Assembly: GCA_964537555.1 (NCBI GenBank)
Contig: CAZIAD010000045.1
Coordinates: forward strand, 1 to 26,457
DNA from: CAYRWR01 sp964537555
GTDB lineage: Bacteria; Spirochaetota; Brevinematia; Brevinematales; CAYRWR01
Length of the DNA stretch: 26,457 nt
Reading direction: 5' to 3'
Of the stretch, positions 22,636 to 26,457 are shown piece after piece; positions within the stretch are counted from its first letter, which is position 1, and each line of letters begins with the position of its first letter. The position numbers and the translations under genes are program-made. The notes below the pieces were generated by a model that saw only the letters and a list, made by a program, of their open reading frames with translations, was not told the DNA's origin and made no database searches.

Positions 22636-24582
22636 ATGCTGCTGAGATCATTTTTAATAGGTATGAGCTTCTTCCTGCTATTATCCTGCAAAGGCAAGTA
22701 TAATACCCTTAACTATATCCGTATACCCCATACACCTGTCTACAAGACTCCGTCAGATCCTGGATCACTGCTCACTAACCTGCAATATGGAGATACAGTA
22801 TTCGTCTGTGCTGCACCCCGTGGGACCAGACAGCTCTCCACCATAGCTTATCTCAATAATCCGGTAACCTCAGCTTATGTGAGGGTCAGGATGGGGAATA
22901 CTTATGGATGGCTGCCCGGGGTGGCCCTGGTGTCTTATCAGCCTGAAAAGGAACTGGATCCGGAATACCGGCGTAACGACCTCAGAGACCCTGTCTCTCA
23001 AAAATGGGAGTATTATACCAGCGAAGAGATCCAGAAGAGAGACATCCGCCTGCCCCTGCATTCAGTATGGTATGTCCTCACTAAAATGGATTTCGGAATG
23101 CGCCTCCAAAAGGCTAAGGTCATCCGGCAGGACGCAGGGATACAGTATGCTCATCCGGTAGAGACTCCTGGCAGCATCAATGGGATGTTTGATATTCCTG
23201 AAGGATCAGGGGATATACTCCTCATACTCAAAGGCCGTGAACCTTTACCCGAAGGCTACCTGAGCCTGTATCAGGCATCACTCATGAGTAATTCTATATC
23301 CCGGGCTATCTATTATAAACCGGGGTTTAGTATGGATAAATATGGAATGATAACCAGTACTGATATCCCGCTCCAGCCTGCCACTAATACCCTTAGCTCC
23401 ATGGATCCAAAGGATCCACTCCAATATTCCATCGACTGGGCTGCTGACCTGGACCAGGATGGATCTCCGGACTTTTTGATCAGTACGGGGCCTGAACTGG
23501 AATACGGCGCAGTACAGACCAACCGGGATCATCTTTTTCTGAGCAGCCGGAAAGACAGTATTAGCCGCCAATATCAGGTCCTTATCCCTACTGAGGATAT
23601 GCTGGATTCGGACATAATGACATTACGGTATGGGGGCCTGAGTATCTATGAGGATAGCAATCACACCCGGATTCTGAGAAGCAGTCTCAGAGATGAAAAA
23701 GTATATTATCCTATCAGCCAGAATTATTCTCTCATTAAGTATAGACTGCAGGGGAAAAATATGTCAGAGCCTCTGGTGAAGATATATTTGACTAATAATC
23801 AGGAGGGATGGGTAGCACGCAGTGCCCTGCTGGACCCTTTTTCAGTGAGTAATATACAGGTGGATAAAACAGCCCTGGACTATCAATCCAGGCCTGGGAT
23901 AAAGATAGGCCCCCTCAGATTCATGCCTACGGAAGAGGTCTATGCAAAATCCCTGTTTGATCAATACCTGAATGTCCCCAGCGGAACCAAAGTGCATCTG
24001 TTTAAAGATAGCCGCCTCACCAGCCAGGCCCTGGCCTACAATAACTTCACCGAATATAATGATGCAAGAGAACAGGATGTATCCCTGGTCAGGGTGATAA
24101 GCCCCGAAGACTTTGAGGAACATTTGCTATGTATCTATGCCCCGGAGCTCAGGGATGGTCCGGTATTTTCACTCCCCGGCCTGCCGGTCAGTACATTAAC
24201 TCTCCCGGACAGGACTGTGATCCATACTCCCACCCAGAATATTGCCATCGAGCAGTGCATCTTTCCTGATGATTATGAGAGGCATTCAGACCCGAATCAA
24301 AGCTCTGTGGCTTTATTAAGCCTATATGACAGGGATCATTCACAGACACAGGTCCTGGTCTCCCGGTATTTTTCCGGAAATGCAGACTACCGAAGCCATA
24401 AGATTACTCTGGCCTGGGCTGGTGATATGGATGGAGACAGACTCCTGGACTTTTACTTTATATACGACCTGGATGAAGATGTATACAGTGAACAAGACCA
24501 TATCCTCATACTCTCATCCTATCGTAGCTCAGAATATCCCCTGGGGAGACCGGTATATTGCCGCTATTCCTGGTCGGGGTGA
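22636..24582 (+). CDS. Large lipoprotein with duplicated SH3-like and Asp-rich-loop modules
   Basis: A 648-residue lipoprotein: the signal MLLRSFLIGMSFFLLLSC has the acceptor cysteine at residue 18. The protein seems to contain two similar halves. Each begins with an SH3b-like beta domain (about 25-100, with VRVRMGNTYGWLPGVAL; about 330-400, with VKIYLTNNQEGWVARSALL) and ends with a strand-loop-strand motif around a calcium-loop-like DxDxD sequence (WAADLDQDGSPDFLI, loop from residue 271; WAGDMDGDRLLDFYFIYD, loop from 596), both followed by a similar DHLFLSS or DHILILSS strand. Bacterial SH3 domains often bind peptidoglycan, so an envelope role is plausible. GGAGGG precedes the ATG. It is transcribed alone. 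Confidence 0.82.
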   Translation: MLLRSFLIGMSFFLLLSCKGKYNTLNYIRIPHTPVYKTPSDPGSLLTNLQYGDTVFVCAAPRGTRQLSTIAYLNNPVTSAYVRVRMGNTYGWLPGVALVSYQPEKELDPEYRRNDLRDPVSQKWEYYTSEEIQKRDIRLPLHSVWYVLTKMDFGMRLQKAKVIRQDAGIQYAHPVETPGSINGMFDIPEGSGDILLILKGREPLPEGYLSLYQASLMSNSISRAIYYKPGFSMDKYGMITSTDIPLQPATNTLSSMDPKDPLQYSIDWAADLDQDGSPDFLISTGPELEYGAVQTNRDHLFLSSRKDSISRQYQVLIPTEDMLDSDIMTLRYGGLSIYEDSNHTRILRSSLRDEKVYYPISQNYSLIKYRLQGKNMSEPLVKIYLTNNQEGWVARSALLDPFSVSNIQVDKTALDYQSRPGIKIGPLRFMPTEEVYAKSLFDQYLNVPSGTKVHLFKDSRLTSQALAYNNFTEYNDAREQDVSLVRVISPEDFEEHLLCIYAPELRDGPVFSLPGLPVSTLTLPDRTVIHTPTQNIAIEQCIFPDDYERHSDPNQSSVALLSLYDRDHSQTQVLVSRYFSGNADYRSHKITLAWAGDMDGDRLLDFYFIYDLDEDVYSEQDHILILSSYRSSEYPLGRPVYCRYSWSG

Positions 24583-24643
24583 TAAATATGACTCAGCGTA
24601 TTATAACTTACATAGCATTAACCTCTACGGCCTGCCCCGCCTT

Positions 24644-25417
24644 TTAAGTGATTGGGCTGCCTGTATTTTTCCTTAAATACTCCCGAACCCCCTCTTCCCC
24701 GTCGGGCCGCAGTGCCAAGAAGAGGCCGATTAACCTGTTCCTGGCTGCCTCAGCACTATCAAAGTCATAGCGTAAAGGATAGCTTGCAATATACTTTTCC
24801 TGAAAGGCAGTATCCAGTTCATTATAGTACTTGATCCAATTGAAGTTAATGTTTTCCTTTGCCGCCTGTACCTGAAGAATACAGTTTCTGGCTTCATCAA
24901 GTTCCTTTAGTGCTCCGATCAGGTCGTTTCTCTTCCTGTAAATATCGTATTTTCTGATATGCATCAAAAATAAGAAATCGATATTGGGATCAAGCTGTAC
25001 AAAAGAGTGATCAGCCAGCTTGTTATTTAGCTCATCTTCCAATTGTTTTTTAAAAGCAGCATCCCGGCTGAATACTACATCGACCTGTTCGGATAAGAAG
25101 TGGGTTTTCTCCATTGTGACCAGAGACACATTGAATTCCAGATCGTTATCCAGGATAGCATAGATCAGCCTCCACCCGAAATCTAGCACTTTGAAGTAAC
25201 GACATGTTAATTTATAAAAATAAGCGGATATGGCATCTATGGACTGTTCAATATCTTCCCGGGTCTCACAGGAGAGCATAAAGTCCAGGTCAGAGTAAAT
25301 GTCACGGAATCCGGTAACTCCAGAGCCAACTCTGGTGATAGTGTGAATGGTATCTACAGTCTTCAGAAAATCTGATAATTCCTGATAATGTTTTTCTCTT
25401 TCCAGCGGTGTGTACAT
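24644..25417 (-). CDS. Nucleotidyltransferase, aminoglycoside 6-adenylyltransferase-like
   Basis: A 257-residue protein of the DNA-polymerase-beta nucleotidyltransferase superfamily. The signature is GSGVTGFRDIYSDLDFML (31-48): GS followed by the metal-binding D43-x-D45 pair, with a third acidic position in LEFNVSLV around residue 100. The C-terminal part is helical, as in ANT(6)/AadK and LinB-like enzymes. The substrate (aminoglycoside, other antibiotic or none) cannot be told, and many such chromosomal genes confer no resistance. The longer frame would start with TTG; the ATG at 25417 with AGGAAAG upstream is chosen. Confidence 0.8.
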   Translation of the reverse strand: MYTPLEREKHYQELSDFLKTVDTIHTITRVGSGVTGFRDIYSDLDFMLSCETREDIEQSIDAISAYFYKLTCRYFKVLDFGWRLIYAILDNDLEFNVSLVTMEKTHFLSEQVDVVFSRDAAFKKQLEDELNNKLADHSFVQLDPNIDFLFLMHIRKYDIYRKRNDLIGALKELDEARNCILQVQAAKENINFNWIKYYNELDTAFQEKYIASYPLRYDFDSAEAARNRLIGLFLALRPDGEEGVREYLRKNTGSPIT

Positions 25418-25456
25418 TTTCTTTCCTATTCCCAATTATTTATTAAACCGTACTAA

Positions 25457-25476
25457 GCCTGACACAAACGTCAGGC
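25457..25476. repeat. Short perfect inverted repeat (possible weak terminator)
   Basis: GCCTGAC (25457-25463) and GTCAGGC (25470-25476) with a 6-nt loop. There is no real T-tract on either side. It sits 40 nt upstream of the nucleotidyltransferase start and after the putative methyltransferase gene. Confidence 0.4.
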
Positions 25477-25583
25477 CTTGTGGGAGTTGTTCAAATCAAG
25501 ATAGGTCATCCCCGGTATTTCGACTGAGCCCTACCTCGCATAAGAGATTGGCACTGCATGGGGCAGAGTCTGTCGGTTGAGTC

Positions 25584-26219
25584 CTAGTTTGTCGAAGTTT
25601 TCCGGAATATATAAGCATACCCTGTTTTGGAAAAATTTTCACCCATCATTCTTTTTAGAACTTTCTGAGTATCGATTATGCTTCCATCTTTCTTTTGGAA
25701 AAAATATTCCAGATTCTGTTTTTCAATCCGAAATTTATTTCCATTCCTTTTTATCACTCCAATCAAGGTATAATCAGAATCAGTGTAAGCTATGCTGGCA
25801 TCTCCGTGACTATTATTACACACCAATACTCCATTGTTCTTCAAATATTTCTTACAATGTTGAGAGATAAAACCTGCATAGAAGGAGAAAAGGATATCAT
25901 ACTTGTTTTCATCAATAGGTAGTTTTGTTGAATAGTCCTCCTGAAACCAGGATACTACCGGATTTTTATCATAGATTTTTTCCTCATTGATATAGTCAAT
26001 TACGGCTTGGTCTGAGAAAAATTTATTCATCCTTTTATCAGAGTCTATATAAGTCATCTCTTTAATATAAAAGAATGGTGTGATATGTACAAAACTTCCT
26101 GGGTAAATACCAGAGGAAGGTTTAAAAATCTCATAAAGCTGTTCAAACATCTCTCTTCTTTCATCAGATTTATTGATGAAATATTGCTGATACAGCTTTG
26201 GAATACTTAAACTGGCCAT
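25584..26219 (-). CDS. Putative Rossmann-fold SAM-dependent methyltransferase
   Basis: A 211-residue AT-rich gene. A glycine-containing motif-I-like strand (SSGIYPGSFVHITP, 35-48) is followed by an acidic strand (MTYIDSDKRMNKFF, 55-68), a motif-IV-like strand (KYDILFSFYAGF, 106-117) and LKNNGVLVCNNSHGD (126-140), the order of a class I methyltransferase. Motif I is unusual, with YPGS instead of GxGxG. The substrate is unknown and the family call is tentative. The ATG at 26219 follows GGAG. The base composition is clearly more AT-rich than pgm or birA, which suggests acquired DNA. Confidence 0.6.
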   Translation of the reverse strand: MASLSIPKLYQQYFINKSDERREMFEQLYEIFKPSSGIYPGSFVHITPFFYIKEMTYIDSDKRMNKFFSDQAVIDYINEEKIYDKNPVVSWFQEDYSTKLPIDENKYDILFSFYAGFISQHCKKYLKNNGVLVCNNSHGDASIAYTDSDYTLIGVIKRNGNKFRIEKQNLEYFFQKKDGSIIDTQKVLKRMMGENFSKTGYAYIFRKTSTN

Positions 26220-26299
26220 TACAACTCCATTAAATGTTACCTAACCCACCGGGCTCGGGGCCTGGGCACGGGTTTTATTGAGAAAAATATTCTCTTTCT

Positions 26300-26457
26300 T
26301 CATTTTTTTTGATCTAAAATATCATTATAAGTTGCGTATGGATGGGGATAACGTCCTTTTTCAATAGTGTATGACTTCATCCAAATCTTTGAATATATTT
26401 GTACTGCACTTTTCGGGCAATAATTCAAACAAGAATAACATAAATAACAAGTGATAC
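26300..26457 (-). CDS. 4Fe-4S ferredoxin-type protein, C-terminal fragment (cut by the window edge)
   Basis: The last 51 codons of a gene that enters from beyond the right edge. The fragment opens with a complete iron-sulfur cluster motif C-X2-C-X2-C-X3-C-P (in TCYLCYSCLNYCPKSAVQIY), followed by an aromatic tail (IWMKSYTIEKGRYPHPYATY) and the TGA at 26300-26302. The tail, with its YPHP segment and DIL, resembles EFR1-type flavodoxin-ferredoxin fusions or related two-cluster ferredoxins; that subfamily call is inference. The reading frame is unbroken from 26455 to the stop. An AT-rich 80-bp gap separates it from the putative methyltransferase gene. Confidence 0.65.
   Translation of the reverse strand, partial: ITCYLCYSCLNYCPKSAVQIYSKIWMKSYTIEKGRYPHPYATYNDILDQKK

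Noticed and set aside
25480..25510. TTCAAATC resembling a tRNA T-loop
   Set aside because: The flanking bases pair only over three positions and no acceptor or anticodon stem can be drawn.
26230..26300. ACCTAAC as a possible integron attC inverse core
   Set aside because: No matching GTTRRRY core within a plausible distance on either side; the same search between other accessory genes also failed.

Overview
This 26.5-kb window looks like chromosomal DNA of a spirochaete-like, diderm, fermentative bacterium, with base composition in the mid-40s % GC by eye. Pointers are several exported lipoproteins with relaxed lipoboxes, an orphan UgpC/MsmK-type sugar-import ATPase, a PgcA-type phospho-sugar mutase, an ExbB/TolQ-like channel, a PpiD-like foldase and an LptF/LptG-like permease pair. 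The phylum is my inference; there is no rRNA, flagellar or other diagnostic gene here. No tRNA, CRISPR array or complete insertion sequence was found.

Left part (1-11.6 kb) is a dense housekeeping region. On the minus strand at 29-2262 lie a small membrane protein, an exported protein and an O-methyltransferase. On the plus strand at 2370-5563 lie a small membrane protein, a SpoU-type RNA methyltransferase, an ExbB/TolQ channel and a PpiD-like foldase. A long minus-strand block at 5612-11539 reads, in transcription order, trpA, a WalJ-like metallo-hydrolase, an exported protein, folP, a LysM/M23 envelope peptidase and birA. Near-consensus sigma-70-type promoters (TTGNNN, 16-18 nt, TATAAT) and hairpin/T-tract terminators can be assigned to many of these.

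Middle part (11.6-15.1 kb) looks accessory. It holds a 162-aa orphan, a markedly AT-rich secreted protein ending in an NADase-type glycan-binding (discoidin-like) domain and flanked by a near-perfect 23/24-nt direct repeat, a possible gene remnant, a 72-aa orphan, a heptamer tandem repeat, and a roughly 490-bp gene-free stretch ending in a pair of overlapping hairpins.

Right part (15.1-24.6 kb) returns to denser coding DNA: an ankyrin-repeat lipoprotein that begins with TTG, ugpC, the two-gene LptF/G-like permease operon, a 52-aa lipoprotein gene convergent with it, a phospho-sugar mutase, two small exported proteins and a 648-aa lipoprotein built from two copies of an SH3-like plus Asp-rich-loop module. 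The last 1.9 kb carries an ANT(6)-like nucleotidyltransferase, an AT-rich Rossmann-type putative methyltransferase and, running off the right edge, the C-terminus of a 4Fe-4S ferredoxin-type protein.

I do not see an unmistakable new multi-gene system. The best candidates for a second look are the LptF/G-like pair, the ExbB gene paired with a foldase instead of ExbD, the repeat-flanked glycan-binding gene, the duplicated-module lipoprotein, and the two genes found by hand (the 52-aa lipoprotein and the edge ferredoxin).
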